A DNA stretch of 64,000 bases from Bacillus sp. 1NLA3E (GCF_000242895.2 NC_021171.1:3506001-3570000), one strand, 5' to 3'; shown: positions 37,351 through 46,809, counted from the stretch's first letter. Numbers and translations are program-made. Notes: generated from the letters alone by a model not told the origin.

Positions 37351-37767
37351 TTAAAATTTACTATCTAAAAATCCCTGCAAAATAAGTGTTGCAGCCATTT
37401 TGTCGATTACTTTTTTTCGTTTCTTGCGGCTAACATCTGCTTCAAGAAGGACCCTTTCCGCAGCCATTGTGGTCAATCGTTCATCCCAAAGGACAACAGG
37501 CAAGGAGAAAAGTTTTTCTAATTCACCCGCGTAAGCTTGGCAAGCTTCGCCCCGAGGACCAATAGTATTATTCATGTTCTTTGGCAGACCGACAACAATT
37601 TTACTAACTTGTTGTTCCTTAATAATCTCACCAATTTCCGCAAATCCAAACTCTTTTTCTTCTTCATTAATTTTCAAGGTTGTCAGTCCTTGTGCAGTCC
37701 AGCCCAATTCATCACTAACTGCCACACCTACTGTTTTCGTACCGACATCCAATCCCATTACCCGCAT
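37351..37767 (-). CDS. yrrK: YrrK/YqgF, RuvX-type nuclease of 16S rRNA processing
   Basis: An RNase H-fold protein of 138 residues, long annotated as a putative Holliday junction resolvase (RuvX, YqgF) and linked to 16S rRNA 5'-end maturation. It starts [22 protein letters not shown] with the first catalytic Asp. [16 protein letters not shown] and [14 protein letters not shown] carry further active-site residues. It lies 3 bases after yrzL. Confidence 0.94.
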   Translation of the reverse strand: MRVMGLDVGTKTVGVAVSDELGWTAQGLTTLKINEEEKEFGFAEIGEIIKEQQVSKIVVGLPKNMNNTIGPRGEACQAYAGELEKLFSLPVVLWDERLTTMAAERVLLEADVSRKKRKKVIDKMAATLILQGFLDSKF

Positions 37768-37770
37768 CGA

Positions 37771-38037
37771 TTAATCCTCATGCTGTTTTTTCAAATAGGA
37801 TTTCACCAGTTCTTCAATAATTTCATCCCGTTCCAATTTGCGAATGATATTACGGGCATCCCGATGACGAGGAATATAGGCCGGGTCCCCAGACAGTAGG
37901 TAACCAACGATCTGGTTAATGGGGTGATATCCCTTTTCCTGCAAAGCACCATATACCTGATTTAGTACTTCAGTTACATTATGCTCAATAGGCTCTTCTG
38001 GAAAATTAAATCTCATCGTTTTGTCAAATGAGCTCAT
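37771..38037 (-). CDS. yrzL: YrzL, IreB family regulatory protein
   Basis: An 88-residue protein of the UPF0297/DUF965 family. Its Enterococcus relative IreB is phosphorylated by the PASTA kinase IreK and influences cephalosporin resistance. The conserved block [19 protein letters not shown] is plain. The ATG at 38037, 6 bases behind GAGGTG, is preferred to the GTG three codons earlier. It sits between alaS and yrrK. Confidence 0.94.
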   Translation of the reverse strand: MSSFDKTMRFNFPEEPIEHNVTEVLNQVYGALQEKGYHPINQIVGYLLSGDPAYIPRHRDARNIIRKLERDEIIEELVKSYLKKQHED

Positions 38038-38110
38038 TTTTTGCACCTCGCTTTTTGGTGGAGCAAAACTAGTAATGATTATCTATATTTTACACTACTT
38101 CTTTCGGTTA

Positions 38111-40747
38111 TCAAACGGATTTTACCCATTCGTCAACAAAAGAAAGTGCAGATTCTAATTTATTAGGATCTTTTCCTCCGGCTTGGGCCATATCAGGACG
38201 TCCGCCTCCGCCACCACCACAGCGAGAAGCAACTTCTTTGATTAACTTTCCAGCGTGATAGCCCTTTTCGATTAAATCATTGGTGACACCAGCAATAAGG
38301 TTAACTTTGTCATCATTGACACTTCCGAGTAACACGATTCCGGAACCAATTTTTTGTTTTAAGTCATCCGCCATATTGCGTAAATTATTCATGTCTGATG
38401 CTTGAACTTTGGCGGAAAGCACTTTAATTCCATCAATTTCTTTGATTTTAGAAACGAGACCTCCAGCTTCAATATTACCCAATTTTGCTGACAATGATTC
38501 ATTTTCACGTTGAAGCTGCTTGATTTCCCCTAATAATGTTTCAATCCGATTAACGACCTCTTTAGGATTTGATTTAAGCTTTGCTGCCACTTCTTTCAAT
38601 ATTCCAATTTGGTCGTTTAATAATTTATAAGCCGATTCGCCAGTTACTGCCTCAATTCGGCGTGTACCTGCACCGATGCCTGATTCGGATACGATTTTAA
38701 ATAAACCGATAACAGACGTATTTGGAACATGGCAACCACCACAAAGCTCTAGGCTAAAGTCTCCCACTTGCACGACACGAACGATATCACCATATTTTTC
38801 ACCAAACAGAGCCATGGCTCCCAATGCCTTCGCTTCAGCAATTGGTTTTAAATCAATGTTAACTTGAATGCTCCGCCAAATCTGTTCATTGACAATCGCT
38901 TCAATCTTCTCAAGCTCCTCAGGATGGATTTGACCAAAATGAGAGAAATCAAATCGTAATCTATCAGGCTCAACAAGTGAACCAGCTTGATTAACATGAG
39001 GACCAAGGACATCTTTTAAGGCGCGTTGCAGTAAATGGGTTGCAGTATGATTCTTGATAATGTCGCCACGAATTTCCTGGTTCACAATTGCCTTTACCAT
39101 TGCGTTTGGCTTTAGCGTTCCCTCTTCAATTACAGCTTGATGCAAATTCTGTCCATTAGGAGCCTTTTGAACATCCTTAATTTTCACCTTAACACCAGTA
39201 GCAACTAAAGTCCCTTGGTCAGCAATTTGACCACCGCTCTCAGCATAGAAAGGGGTAACATCTAAAATTAGCTTCACTTCATCCCCGACATTTGCTGCAT
39301 CTGCTAGTTCACCATCTTTTAGGATAACTAAGACGTTTGCGTCGGTTTCTAATTGCTGATAGCCAATAAATTTGCTTTCAACCTTTATATCGCCTAATAC
39401 TCCACCCTGAACCTGCATCGAATCAACATCATGTCTGGCAGAGCGCGCACGTTCACGTTGAAGTTCCATTTCCTTTTCAAAGCCAGCATGGTCAACCTTC
39501 ATGCCGCTCTCTTCCGCATATTCCTCTGTCAACTCCACAGGGAATCCATAAGTATCATAGAGACGGAACACGTCTTCCCCAGGGATGACCTCGCTTTTTT
39601 GTTCTTTTTGTTTCTCGATTACATTTGATAGAATCGCTAAACCATCATGTAACGTCTCATGGAAACGCTCTTCTTCATTTTTTATGACCTTTTGAATGAA
39701 TTCTACATTTTCTTTTACTTGCGGGTAAAAATCGTGCATGATTTCACCAACAACTGGGACTAATTCAAACATAAATGGTCGATTAATATTAATTTGCTTT
39801 GCATAACGAACAGCGCGGCGCAGCAAGCGGCGCAACACATAACCTCTTCCTTCGTTTGAAGGTAAAGCTCCATCACCAACAGCAAAGGCAACAGTACGAA
39901 TGTGATCAGCAATTACTTTAAATGCAACATCAGCTTCTTTATTATTACGGTATGTAACACCAGATATTGCTTCTGTCTCTTTTATAATTGGCATAAACAA
40001 ATCTGTATCAAAGTTTGTGGGAACATCCTGGACAACAGAAGCCATCCGTTCAAGCCCCATCCCCGTATCAATATTTCTCTTAGGAAGTGGAGTGTATGTC
40101 CCATCAGGGTTGTGATTAAATTGTGAAAACACTAGATTCCAAACCTCTAAATAGCGCTCATTTTCCCCACCAGGATACAATTCAGGATCATTTTGATCGT
40201 TACCATACTCTGGGCCACGATCATAAAAAATTTCTGTATTCGGGCCACTTGGACCCTCACCAATATCCCAGAAATTCCCTTCCAAACGAATAATTCTTTC
40301 TTCTGGAATTCCAATTTTTTTGTTCCACATTTCAAATGCTTCTGTGTCTTCAGGATGGATTGTGACCGATAAACGTTCAGGTTCCCATCCAATCCATTTT
40401 TCACTAGTAAGAAACTCCCAAGCCCATTCAATTGCTTCTTCTTTAAAGTATTCTCCAATCGAGAAATTACCCAACATTTCGAAAAAAGTATGATGTCGTG
40501 CCGTTTTTCCAACATTTTCGATATCATTTGTACGGATTGATTTTTGAGCATTAGTGATTCTTGGATTATCCGGAATCACACGACCATCGAAATATTTTTT
40601 TAACGTTGCTACACCGCTATTGATCCATAATAATGATGGATCATCATGGGGAACCAGCGGTGCACTTGGTTCGACAGCATGTCCTTTTTCTTTAAAAAAT
40701 TCTAAAAACAATCGGCGTATATCTGAGCCAGATAAGTTCTTTTTCAT
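38111..40747 (-). CDS. alaS: Alanyl-tRNA synthetase
   Basis: AlaS charges tRNA-Ala and removes wrongly attached Ser or Gly. The protein has 878 residues, exactly as in B. subtilis. The catalytic class II domain begins with [13 protein letters not shown] and includes the [18 protein letters not shown] motif. The editing domain has [11 protein letters not shown] and ELCGGCHV for zinc. The C-terminal DHHA1 domain ends with [19 protein letters not shown]-box riboswitch stands upstream, so uncharged tRNA-Ala should switch it on. Confidence 0.98.
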   Translation of the reverse strand: MKKNLSGSDIRRLFLEFFKEKGHAVEPSAPLVPHDDPSLLWINSGVATLKKYFDGRVIPDNPRITNAQKSIRTNDIENVGKTARHHTFFEMLGNFSIGEYFKEEAIEWAWEFLTSEKWIGWEPERLSVTIHPEDTEAFEMWNKKIGIPEERIIRLEGNFWDIGEGPSGPNTEIFYDRGPEYGNDQNDPELYPGGENERYLEVWNLVFSQFNHNPDGTYTPLPKRNIDTGMGLERMASVVQDVPTNFDTDLFMPIIKETEAISGVTYRNNKEADVAFKVIADHIRTVAFAVGDGALPSNEGRGYVLRRLLRRAVRYAKQININRPFMFELVPVVGEIMHDFYPQVKENVEFIQKVIKNEEERFHETLHDGLAILSNVIEKQKEQKSEVIPGEDVFRLYDTYGFPVELTEEYAEESGMKVDHAGFEKEMELQRERARSARHDVDSMQVQGGVLGDIKVESKFIGYQQLETDANVLVILKDGELADAANVGDEVKLILDVTPFYAESGGQIADQGTLVATGVKVKIKDVQKAPNGQNLHQAVIEEGTLKPNAMVKAIVNQEIRGDIIKNHTATHLLQRALKDVLGPHVNQAGSLVEPDRLRFDFSHFGQIHPEELEKIEAIVNEQIWRSIQVNIDLKPIAEAKALGAMALFGEKYGDIVRVVQVGDFSLELCGGCHVPNTSVIGLFKIVSESGIGAGTRRIEAVTGESAYKLLNDQIGILKEVAAKLKSNPKEVVNRIETLLGEIKQLQRENESLSAKLGNIEAGGLVSKIKEIDGIKVLSAKVQASDMNNLRNMADDLKQKIGSGIVLLGSVNDDKVNLIAGVTNDLIEKGYHAGKLIKEVASRCGGGGGGRPDMAQAGGKDPNKLESALSFVDEWVKSV

Positions 40748-40779
40748 TAGAACACCCTCCTATTTATAAAAAAACAATA

Positions 40780-41027
40780 TAAAAAGCCCTCATCCCTAAC
40801 AGGGACGAAAGCTTTGCTTCTCGCGGTACCACCCTGATTATGGACATTCATTCTTATGTCCACCTCTCAATTCACCTTAACGCGGCAAACGGCAGGGATT
40901 AGCTGCACTCTGGACTAGCGTTCTGTTATCCTTCATCAAGAATTTCTTTCAGCCTAAGGAAATTCCTCTCTAAAAATGATGGTCTATAACATACTTGTTC
41001 CTTCTTCATGTTACATATGCATATAGC
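40780..41027 (-). promoter_or_regulatory. T-box riboswitch of alaS
   Basis: The T-box core AGGGTGGTACCGCG is at 40822-40835 (minus strand). The terminator is AGCTTTCGTCCC paired with GGGATGAGGGCT (40785-40813), followed by T5; the competing antiterminator would use the T-box core. An AGTA element is present near the 5' side. GCT at 40901-40903 is a plausible alanine specifier codon but was not proven by folding. Uncharged tRNA-Ala would favour read-through into alaS. Confidence 0.95.
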
Positions 41028-41030
41028 CGA

Positions 41031-41060
41031 ATTATATAAAACTGAGAACGAGTTTGTCAA
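41031..41060 (-). promoter_or_regulatory. SigA promoter of the alaS T-box transcript
   Basis: TTGACA (41055-41060) and TATAAT (41031-41036) stand 18 bases apart on the minus strand, directly after the yrrI stop codon and before the T-box leader. Confidence 0.88.
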
Positions 41061-41067
41061 TGTTTGG

Positions 41068-42153
41068 CTAAGGACGGATATTTTCTTTTGGATGCCTATA
41101 CCGAACAAAGTGGTCCTTTGCATGTAGAATTGCTACTTTTGATATTGATAATATAGGAACAGCCAGGATTAGCCCAAGGATCCCACCAATTTCTCCGCCA
41201 GCTAAAAGGGAAAACATAATAAATAATGGATGCATATGGAGGCTTTTTCCGACTATAAAAGGCGATAAAATATTCCCTTCTAAAAACTGCAGAATAAAAA
41301 TAATGACCAACGAGATAATCACCATTTTACCCGATAAGGTAGCGGCGATGATAACAGCCGGTATCGCTCCGATAATCGGTCCAAAATACGGAATCACATT
41401 GGTTACTCCAATGATAAACCCTAGCAATAATGGATATTTCATGTCAACAAACCAAAAGAGCAGTGCCGAAATCGTCCCGATTAGGACACAGACCAGCAAT
41501 TGTCCTCTTATATAATTCCCCAGCGAGTCATCTACATCACGTAAAAAAAGGATTCCTTGTTTACGCCAAGCCCTTGGTGTTAAATACCATACTGATTTTT
41601 TTAATAGGTGATAATCCTTGAGCATGTAAAAAGCAATAAACGGGATAATCGCAAATAGGAAAATGGAATTAATCAACTGGACTAAGCTTGTTAAGATTCT
41701 GGTAAGAAACCGATTTAACATGCCTTCTAATGCGATGATTCCAGAATCTATTCGTTCCTTCATTCCATCTGGCCAAGCTTCCGTTCGATCTTGTATCTCA
41801 TCGACCATTATCATATATTGTTCGGCAAAGGTAGGAATATTTTTGGACAGGTCTTGCAATTGGTTGATTATCATCGGTATCCCCTTGTATAAACCGAAAC
41901 CAATTCCTCCAAAAAACAATAAATAAATGATGATTACCGCTATCCCTCGGTTCAACCCAGTGTGATGCAGTTTTTCTATAATAGGATGAAGTAAGTAGGT
42001 GATAAAAGCCGCCATGATAAAAGGAATGAAGATAGTGATTACTACCGTGAAAATTGGTAACCAAATTTGTTGAAGCTTTAAAAAGATAAAGATGATGCCA
42101 AACAATAAAAGAAAAAAGCCTAGTCGATAAAACCATTTTACCTGGATGTCCAC
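41068..42153 (-). CDS. yrrI: AI-2E family transporter YrrI
   Basis: A polytopic membrane protein of 361 residues in the AI-2E (UPF0118) family. Hydrophobic segments lie near residues 10-55, 70-95, 160-185 and 220-350. FRDVDDSLGNYIRGQLLV, VTNVIPYFGPIIGAIPA and a GG-rich helix near the end are family marks. The substrate is unknown; relatives act as Na+/H+ antiporters or exporters. The GTG at 42153 is chosen because AAGGAGG lies 8 bases ahead. It precedes alaS. Confidence 0.9.
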   Translation of the reverse strand: MDIQVKWFYRLGFFLLLFGIIFIFLKLQQIWLPIFTVVITIFIPFIMAAFITYLLHPIIEKLHHTGLNRGIAVIIIYLLFFGGIGFGLYKGIPMIINQLQDLSKNIPTFAEQYMIMVDEIQDRTEAWPDGMKERIDSGIIALEGMLNRFLTRILTSLVQLINSIFLFAIIPFIAFYMLKDYHLLKKSVWYLTPRAWRKQGILFLRDVDDSLGNYIRGQLLVCVLIGTISALLFWFVDMKYPLLLGFIIGVTNVIPYFGPIIGAIPAVIIAATLSGKMVIISLVIIFILQFLEGNILSPFIVGKSLHMHPLFIMFSLLAGGEIGGILGLILAVPILSISKVAILHAKDHFVRYRHPKENIRP

Positions 42154-42240
42154 ATCCACCACCTCCTTGTTATTATTGGGAGTGTGGTGGTTATTTTATA
42201 CTAAGTCTATGGTAAATATCATTGCTGATTTTGCCCACCC

Positions 42241-42402
42241 TGTTGATTTTTTGCACAATGTTGATTGGAGTGGACGGTGCGAAGACTCCTGCGGGAGCAG
42301 CGGGACAGTTGAGACCCCGCAGGAGCGTTAGCGACGAGGAGGCTCACCGCCCGCCCCTAAGGTGCGCGAAGCGTCTGGAACGGAAATCAACATTCTAGTT
42401 TA
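42241..42402. repeat. Palindromic dispersed repeat, copy E (subfamily D/E)
   Basis: The core is 42260-42391 (132 bp), from GTTGATTGGAGTGG to GGAAATCAAC. It shares TGTTGATTTTTTGCACAAT and ATTCTAGTTTAA flanks with copy D. It lies upstream of yrrI and just behind the yrzQ terminator. Nothing else is recognisable in 42154-42445 apart from that terminator. Confidence 0.85.
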
Positions 42403-42405
42403 AAG

Positions 42406-42439
42406 AGAAAAAAAAGGAACCCCCTCAGTACTGAGGGGG
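42406..42439 (-). terminator. Terminator after yrzQ
   Basis: The 20-base palindrome CCCCCTCAGTACTGAGGGGG (42420-42439) is followed on the minus strand by TTCC and T8. Confidence 0.9.
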
Positions 42440-42445
42440 AAGAAA

Positions 42446-42577
42446 TTAAAAAGCTTTACTGATCCGTTTTCCTATTTTTTTCATTTGCCTAGTAGACATC
42501 ATGTTGTTATTTTTCATTAGATTAAAAGCAGCCATTCCGGCACCTATTGCAAGAGCTGAGGAAACTACCTTGTTCAT
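42446..42577 (-). CDS. yrzQ: YrzQ, DUF3918 family small protein
   Basis: A 43-residue protein with an N-terminal hydrophobic stretch rich in Ala and Gly (VVSSALAIGAGMAAF) and a basic tail (RQMKKIGKRISKAF). The ATG at 42577 is 6 bases behind GAGGTG; longer frames upstream lack a ribosome binding site. It sits after yrzR, as in B. subtilis. The function is unknown; the shape suggests a small membrane-associated peptide. Confidence 0.78.
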   Translation of the reverse strand: MNKVVSSALAIGAGMAAFNLMKNNNMMSTRQMKKIGKRISKAF

Positions 42578-42599
42578 ATGTTTCACCTCTAATTTGATT

Positions 42600-42791
42600 T
42601 TACATGCTGTACCTTCGTACCTCTTCATCAAATAAATCATCAAGTGAACTCAATGAACCATCTTCTTCAACCTGGTGGGTATGGATCAAGTCTTTCCCTA
42701 AGGTAAGCTCGATAAAACAATTCCAGCAATAATATTGGTTTATTCCGATTTTACCAATATCCTTGCTTTGGCAGTTTGGACACTTTAACAC
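42600..42791 (-). CDS. yrzR: YrzR, small zinc-ribbon protein
   Basis: A 63-residue protein with two CxxC pairs (KCPNCQS and YCWNCF), which form a zinc ribbon, and an acidic tail ending SLDDLFDEE. GTG at 42791 is chosen, 8 bases behind GAGG. It lies 10 bases after yrrD and before yrzQ, in the conserved order. No role is known. Confidence 0.8.
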   Translation of the reverse strand: MLKCPNCQSKDIGKIGINQYYCWNCFIELTLGKDLIHTHQVEEDGSLSSLDDLFDEEVRRYSM

Positions 42792-42801
42792 GGGTGACAC
42801 C

Positions 42802-43278
42802 TCACATTGATTTTACATTTACAATGATGGCATCCTTCCCGATTGCAGGCGATTGAACGGTTTTTACGACGCGCTTTCCTTCCTTAATATCCGAAAAGAA
42901 TCCATCCGTACATTCATACCCTACAATTGTGCCCAATTCTTCCATAAAATAAACATCTTCAATCAAACCAAGCTTTTCACCTTCTGCTGACATGACCATT
43001 TTACCAACCAAGCTTCTTTTGTGTTCAATCGTATATTCTGGTGGTTCTGGAATCGGCTCCAATACTTCCTGTTGCCCTACCATAACCCCATCCCAACCAA
43101 AAGAAACGATATTTTTAATATCAATAAAATTCATTTTTTTAAACAAAGTTTGCTTTTTTATCAATAATCCTTTTACTGTCCCTTTACTCGAGATGCTTAA
43201 GTCACAAACTTCGCCAAGTTTAGACCCACTTTTTAACTCATAAACTGGAAGCCCTTTGACTAATGAAAACGTCCGCAA
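42802..43278 (-). CDS. yrrD: YrrD, PRC-barrel domain protein
   Basis: A 158-residue protein with two PRC-barrel-like halves: FSLVKGLPVYELKSGSKLGEV in the first, and KRSLVGKMVMSAEGEKLGLIEDVYF in the second. PRC barrels bind proteins or RNA in photosynthesis and rRNA processing. The start is TTG at 43276-43278 behind AGGTGGGG. In B. subtilis yrrD stands in the same order before yrzR. Confidence 0.88.
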   Translation of the reverse strand: MRTFSLVKGLPVYELKSGSKLGEVCDLSISSKGTVKGLLIKKQTLFKKMNFIDIKNIVSFGWDGVMVGQQEVLEPIPEPPEYTIEHKRSLVGKMVMSAEGEKLGLIEDVYFMEELGTIVGYECTDGFFSDIKEGKRVVKTVQSPAIGKDAIIVNVKSM

Positions 43279-43491
43279 AGATTATCCCCACCTTTTCGAA
43301 CATTTATAGTTTCCGTCGTTTATTGTAAAAAGATGATGAGTAACGTTTTCCAAATCCGGATGATTAACACTGTTATTCCATAAAGTCATAAAGGATTAGA
43401 GAATTAGATTCTCCGGCTTAATCACAGACTAAATTAACAACTAATTATTTTTAAAAAATATAAATGATATCAACAGGAAAGGAAAGTAAAA

Positions 43492-44211
43492 ATGAAAAAG
43501 TGTTCTATGCTTGTATTTAGTTTGCTTTTCATCATACAAATGAATAATCCTCCTGCTTTTGCAGCTGAAAATACCACAAACAATAATAGGTCAAGTCAAG
43601 GACAATATATTCTTATGACGAAGGAGGAATTTAGGAATTGGTTATTTTCAAATAGATTTTCTAGAAAAATTAGGATCATTCAAGAACATCACACATGGTT
43701 ACCATCATACAAGCAATTTAATGGTTCCAATCATTTTTCAATGTTGCAAGGAATGGAGAATTTTCATGTAAAAGAAAAGGGTTGGAAGAATATAGCTCAA
43801 AACATAACGACCTTTCCGGATGGAAAAGTAGCAGTTTGCCGGCCATTTGATATAGCACCTGAGGGTTCAATTGGGTCAAATGCCAATTCTGTAGGGTTAA
43901 GCATTGAAAATGTTGGAAATTTTGATTTAGGTCATGATGTTATGACAGAGGAACAAAAGGAAACCATTGTTTATATCACGGCGCTGCTTTGTATAAAATT
44001 TGGATTAACTCCTTCTGTTGACAGTATCACTTATCATCACTGGTGGAATTTGAAATCAGGAGAAAGAGTTCTAGATAAGGGTCCAGAATATAATGTTAAA
44101 ACCTGTCCAGGTACTGGATTTTTCGGGGGTAATTCCACAAATCATGCAAAAAATGTTTTTTATCCTTTAGTGGAACGTAAAATTCAAGAAATTTCAGCAT
44201 CAATGGAATAA
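43492..44211 (+). CDS. Secreted N-acetylmuramoyl-L-alanine amidase
   Basis: A 239-residue protein with a Sec signal peptide; the cut is probably after PPAFA near residue 24. The mature part is an Amidase_2/PGRP-like domain. IQEHHTWLPSY carries the first zinc His, SIENVGNFD the typical Glu region, YHHWWNL the second His, and VKTCPGTGFF the Cys ligand. It would cut the bond between MurNAc and L-alanine. It is on the plus strand and alone, between yrrD and an IS element, where B. subtilis has no amidase, so it is accessory. The ribosome binding site is AGGAAAGG. Part of a prophage or an independent lytic enzyme are both possible. Confidence 0.85.
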   Translation: MKKCSMLVFSLLFIIQMNNPPAFAAENTTNNNRSSQGQYILMTKEEFRNWLFSNRFSRKIRIIQEHHTWLPSYKQFNGSNHFSMLQGMENFHVKEKGWKNIAQNITTFPDGKVAVCRPFDIAPEGSIGSNANSVGLSIENVGNFDLGHDVMTEEQKETIVYITALLCIKFGLTPSVDSITYHHWWNLKSGERVLDKGPEYNVKTCPGTGFFGGNSTNHAKNVFYPLVERKIQEISASME

Positions 44212-44286
44212 GTCACTAAATTAAAAAGAGCTGTGGCTTAACAACGGGTTCCGTTTCCTACCGCAAACACTAAAAAATGTAACTAA

Positions 44287-44330
44287 AAATGACTAACAAA
44301 ATGTACGTTAAATTGTTAGTCATTTTTTAT
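44287..44330 (+). terminator. Terminator after the amidase gene
   Basis: AATGACTAACAA (44288-44299) pairs perfectly with TTGTTAGTCATT (44313-44324), followed by a T-rich run. Confidence 0.88.
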
Positions 44331-44484
44331 TATTTTAGGCTGTTTTCATAAACTTTGTTCCTATTTACTAATGAGAGGAGAGGCTGATTTCCGCTCCATG
44401 TGCTCGCTTTCCGCGGGGCGTGCGGTGAGCCTCCTCGGCGCTAAAGCGGAGGCCACTGAAAAAGTCCAAGTTTTTAATTTAGGC

Positions 44485-44526
44485 AGTTGAAAGTTTGATT
44501 AAACCAAACTTTCAACTGTCTTTTTG
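44485..44526 (+). terminator. Hairpin with T-tract at the left end of the IS1182-family element
   Basis: AGTTGAAAGTTTG (44485-44497) pairs perfectly with CAAACTTTCAACT (44505-44517), followed by GTCTTTTTGCC. It stands before the transposase start and could shield the gene from outside transcription, as is known for several IS elements. Confidence 0.75.
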
Positions 44527-44567
44527 CCTTATAATAACGATATTAAATGTATGTAGGTGATATCCCG

Positions 44568-46028
44568 ATGATTTCCAATCAAGAAACACTTAATCTTAGC
44601 CCATTCATGGCAATCTACGAAATAGTTGTGCCAAAAAGTAATATGCTTCGCCAAATCAATGAACTAGTGGACTTTTCATTTATTCTCGAAGAATTAAAAA
44701 CGAAATATTGTCTTGATAACGGTCGAAATGCCATTTCACCGATTCGCATGTTCAAATATTTATTACTAAAATCGATATTTGATCTATCTGATGTGGATGT
44801 AGTAGAACGTTCAATATATGATATGTCGTTTAAATATTTCCTGGATATGGCACCAGAAGATTCCGTGATTGATCCTAGTTCCTTAACGAAATTTCGTAAA
44901 CTCCGTCTTCAAGATGAGGATTTATTAGATTTGCTCATTGGCAAAACAGTTGAGATTGCTCTGGAAAAAGAAATCATAAAAAGTAAAACCATTATCGTGG
45001 ATTCCACACATACGAAAGCGCGTTATAACCAAAAATCTCCGAAGGAATTTTTACAAGAGAAAGCGAAAAATGTTCGAAAAGCCGTGTATCGAATTGATGA
45101 ATCCATGAAGGAAAAATTCCCTGCGAAAACAACTTCTGTTGAAGTAACCGATGAATTAGATTATTGTCGTCGAATCATTACTGTTGTCGAAAAAGAACCA
45201 CAAATCGCTAAGGTACCTGCGGTCAAAGAAAAATTAAATGTTCTAAAAGAGATCGTAGAAGATTATACAGAACAACTTAGCTATTCAAATGATCCAGACG
45301 CACGGGTCGGACACAAAACAGAGGACTCTTCTTTTTTTGGGTTCAAAACGCATTACGCGATGGCTAATGAACGGATTATTACAGCGGCAGTTATGACAAC
45401 AGGTGAAAAAAGTGATGGAAAATATCTGCGGGATTTAACAAAAAAAAGCCAAGCAACTGGAATGAAAATTGACAAAATCATTGGAGATACAGCCTACTCT
45501 GAGAAAGATAATATTCGATTCGCGAAAGAAAATGAATTAGCACTTGTTTCCAAATTACATCCGCATATTACACATGGCAGACGCACAAAAGAAGAAGAGT
45601 TTGAATTTAATAAAGATGCAGGAATGTATGTATGTAAAGCAGGGCATATGGCTAATAGAAGGAAATATGAAGGACGAAAGGGACAAGATAAAAACCCTAG
45701 AATCAAGTACTTTTTTGATATTGAAAAATGTAAAGTGTGCCCTTTTCATGATGGCTGTTATAAAGAAGGAGCGAAAAGTAAATCTTATTCTGTGACAATC
45801 AAATCAACAGAACATGCCGATCAGGAGGCATTTCAAAACACAGAAGAATTTAAAGAGTTAGCGAAATCTCGCTATAAAATTGAAGCGAAAAATAGTGAGT
45901 TGAAACATAGACACGGGTATGATATTGCATCATCTGCGGGTCTATTAGGCATGAAGATTCAGGGAGCTACAGCGATATTCGCTGTCAACCTTAAACGAAT
46001 ACTAAAACTCCTCAATGAAAAAGAATAA
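44568..46028 (+). CDS. IS1182-family transposase
   Basis: A DDE transposase of 486 residues. The N-terminal block (VVPKSNMLRQINELVDFSF, then YCLDNGRNAISPIRM) and SSLTKFRKLRL are typical of the family. VDSTHTKARYN, GFKTHYAM, IGDTAYSEKDN and the C-terminal YKIEAKNSELKHRHGYD hold the probable acidic catalytic residues. ATG at 44568 is chosen, behind AGGTGAT; a frame seven codons longer lacks a site. No frameshift or stop is seen. Confidence 0.93.
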   Translation: MISNQETLNLSPFMAIYEIVVPKSNMLRQINELVDFSFILEELKTKYCLDNGRNAISPIRMFKYLLLKSIFDLSDVDVVERSIYDMSFKYFLDMAPEDSVIDPSSLTKFRKLRLQDEDLLDLLIGKTVEIALEKEIIKSKTIIVDSTHTKARYNQKSPKEFLQEKAKNVRKAVYRIDESMKEKFPAKTTSVEVTDELDYCRRIITVVEKEPQIAKVPAVKEKLNVLKEIVEDYTEQLSYSNDPDARVGHKTEDSSFFGFKTHYAMANERIITAAVMTTGEKSDGKYLRDLTKKSQATGMKIDKIIGDTAYSEKDNIRFAKENELALVSKLHPHITHGRRTKEEEFEFNKDAGMYVCKAGHMANRRKYEGRKGQDKNPRIKYFFDIEKCKVCPFHDGCYKEGAKSKSYSVTIKSTEHADQEAFQNTEEFKELAKSRYKIEAKNSELKHRHGYDIASSAGLLGMKIQGATAIFAVNLKRILKLLNEKE

Positions 46029-46040
46029 AAAAAGATAAGG

Positions 46041-46087
46041 AAAAGGGCAATTTTTCGTCCAAAAACAGACGATAAATTGCCTTTTTT
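46041..46087 (+). terminator. Terminator of the IS1182-family transposase gene
   Basis: GGCAATTT-type arm at 46045-46053 pairs with AAATTGCC at about 46073-46081, with TTCGTC/GACGA inside, followed by T6. Confidence 0.8.
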
Positions 46088-46485
46088 GTACCAAAATTTA
46101 TTTACAGACGTAAAAATCGTATGTTTTTCAGTGGCCTCGCTAAAGCGCCTGTGGGGTCTCACCTATCCCGCTGCTCCCGCAGGAGTCGAGCACCTTCCGC
46201 TCCAATCAGTTTCATTTTCAAAGGTATGCATTCAAAACTCGTTCAAAAACAACAATCTTTTAGAAAACAGCCTTTTACTGTTTGCGGACACCAATGCCGC
46301 TATTAATGCATAAAGGGGTGTTTTTGATAGGTTAACGGTCACCAGAGCCTTTATTCGTTAGTAAGCGTGCATGATTCAGTGGTTCTTATGAACATAAGGT
46401 ATCCTGTGGAACTAGAATAAAAAGTGGACACCCCTTTAACGGAAATCATTTGTGGCAATAATGATATTTACCAGGAGGGGTTTCC

Positions 46486-46809
46486 ATGGGTGACCAACGT
46501 CAGAGTTATAGTGAACAATTTAAAAAAGAAACAGTTAAGTTTGCACAAGAACAACAACAAAAAAAGACTATGAGAGATATTGCGGATGAGTTAAAAGTTC
46601 CGCTTAGCTGCCTACATGACTGGATGACAAAATATCGTCAATTTGAATATGAACCTTTGGCGGTTGAAGAACGAATAAAAAAGCTAGAACAAGAATTGAA
46701 AGAAAAAGAACGTGAATTAAAGGAAAAAGACAAAAAGTTAGCTGTCACAGAAGAAGAATTGGCCATTGTAAAAAAGGCGGTGCACATCTTCAGCAGACCA
46801 AGAACATGA
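46486..46809 (+). CDS. IS3-family transposase OrfA
   Basis: OrfA has 107 residues: a helix-turn-helix for end binding (SEQFKKETVKFA, then DIADELKVPLSCLHDWM) and a long charged coiled coil (KKLEQELKEKERELKEKDKKL) acting as a leucine-zipper-like dimer region. Near its 3' end lies A-AAA-AAG (46770-46776), the usual -1 frameshift site of IS3 elements. After a -1 shift, the frame runs without a stop into orfB, so an OrfAB fusion is expected as the active transposase. Its stop overlaps the orfB ATG. Confidence 0.93.
   Translation: MGDQRQSYSEQFKKETVKFAQEQQQKKTMRDIADELKVPLSCLHDWMTKYRQFEYEPLAVEERIKKLEQELKEKERELKEKDKKLAVTEEELAIVKKAVHIFSRPRT

Larger units (their letters stand above)
44449..46138 (+). 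mobile_element. IS1182-family insertion sequence (1690 bp)
   Basis: Ends carry a perfect 15-bp inverted repeat, GAGGCCACTGAAAAA at 44449-44463 and its complement at 46124-46138. GCTAAAGCG (9 bp) flanks it at both sides (44440-44448 and 46139-46147) as a probable target duplication. It has one intact transposase gene, a strong hairpin at the left end that may stop read-in transcription, and a terminator after the gene. It looks complete and recent. Confidence 0.93.
44338..46272. repeat. Palindromic dispersed repeat, copy F, split by an IS1182-family element
   Basis: The left half (core from 44383 to 44448) and right half (46139 to 46210) of a repeat are separated by the IS element at 44449-46138. 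Joined, they give a normal core with central palindrome GCGCTAAAGCGC. Outer inverted repeats GGCTGTTTTC (44338-44347) and GAAAACAGCC (46263-46272) and both flanks match copy A. Without the IS and duplication, the unit would be about 236 bp. Confidence 0.85.
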
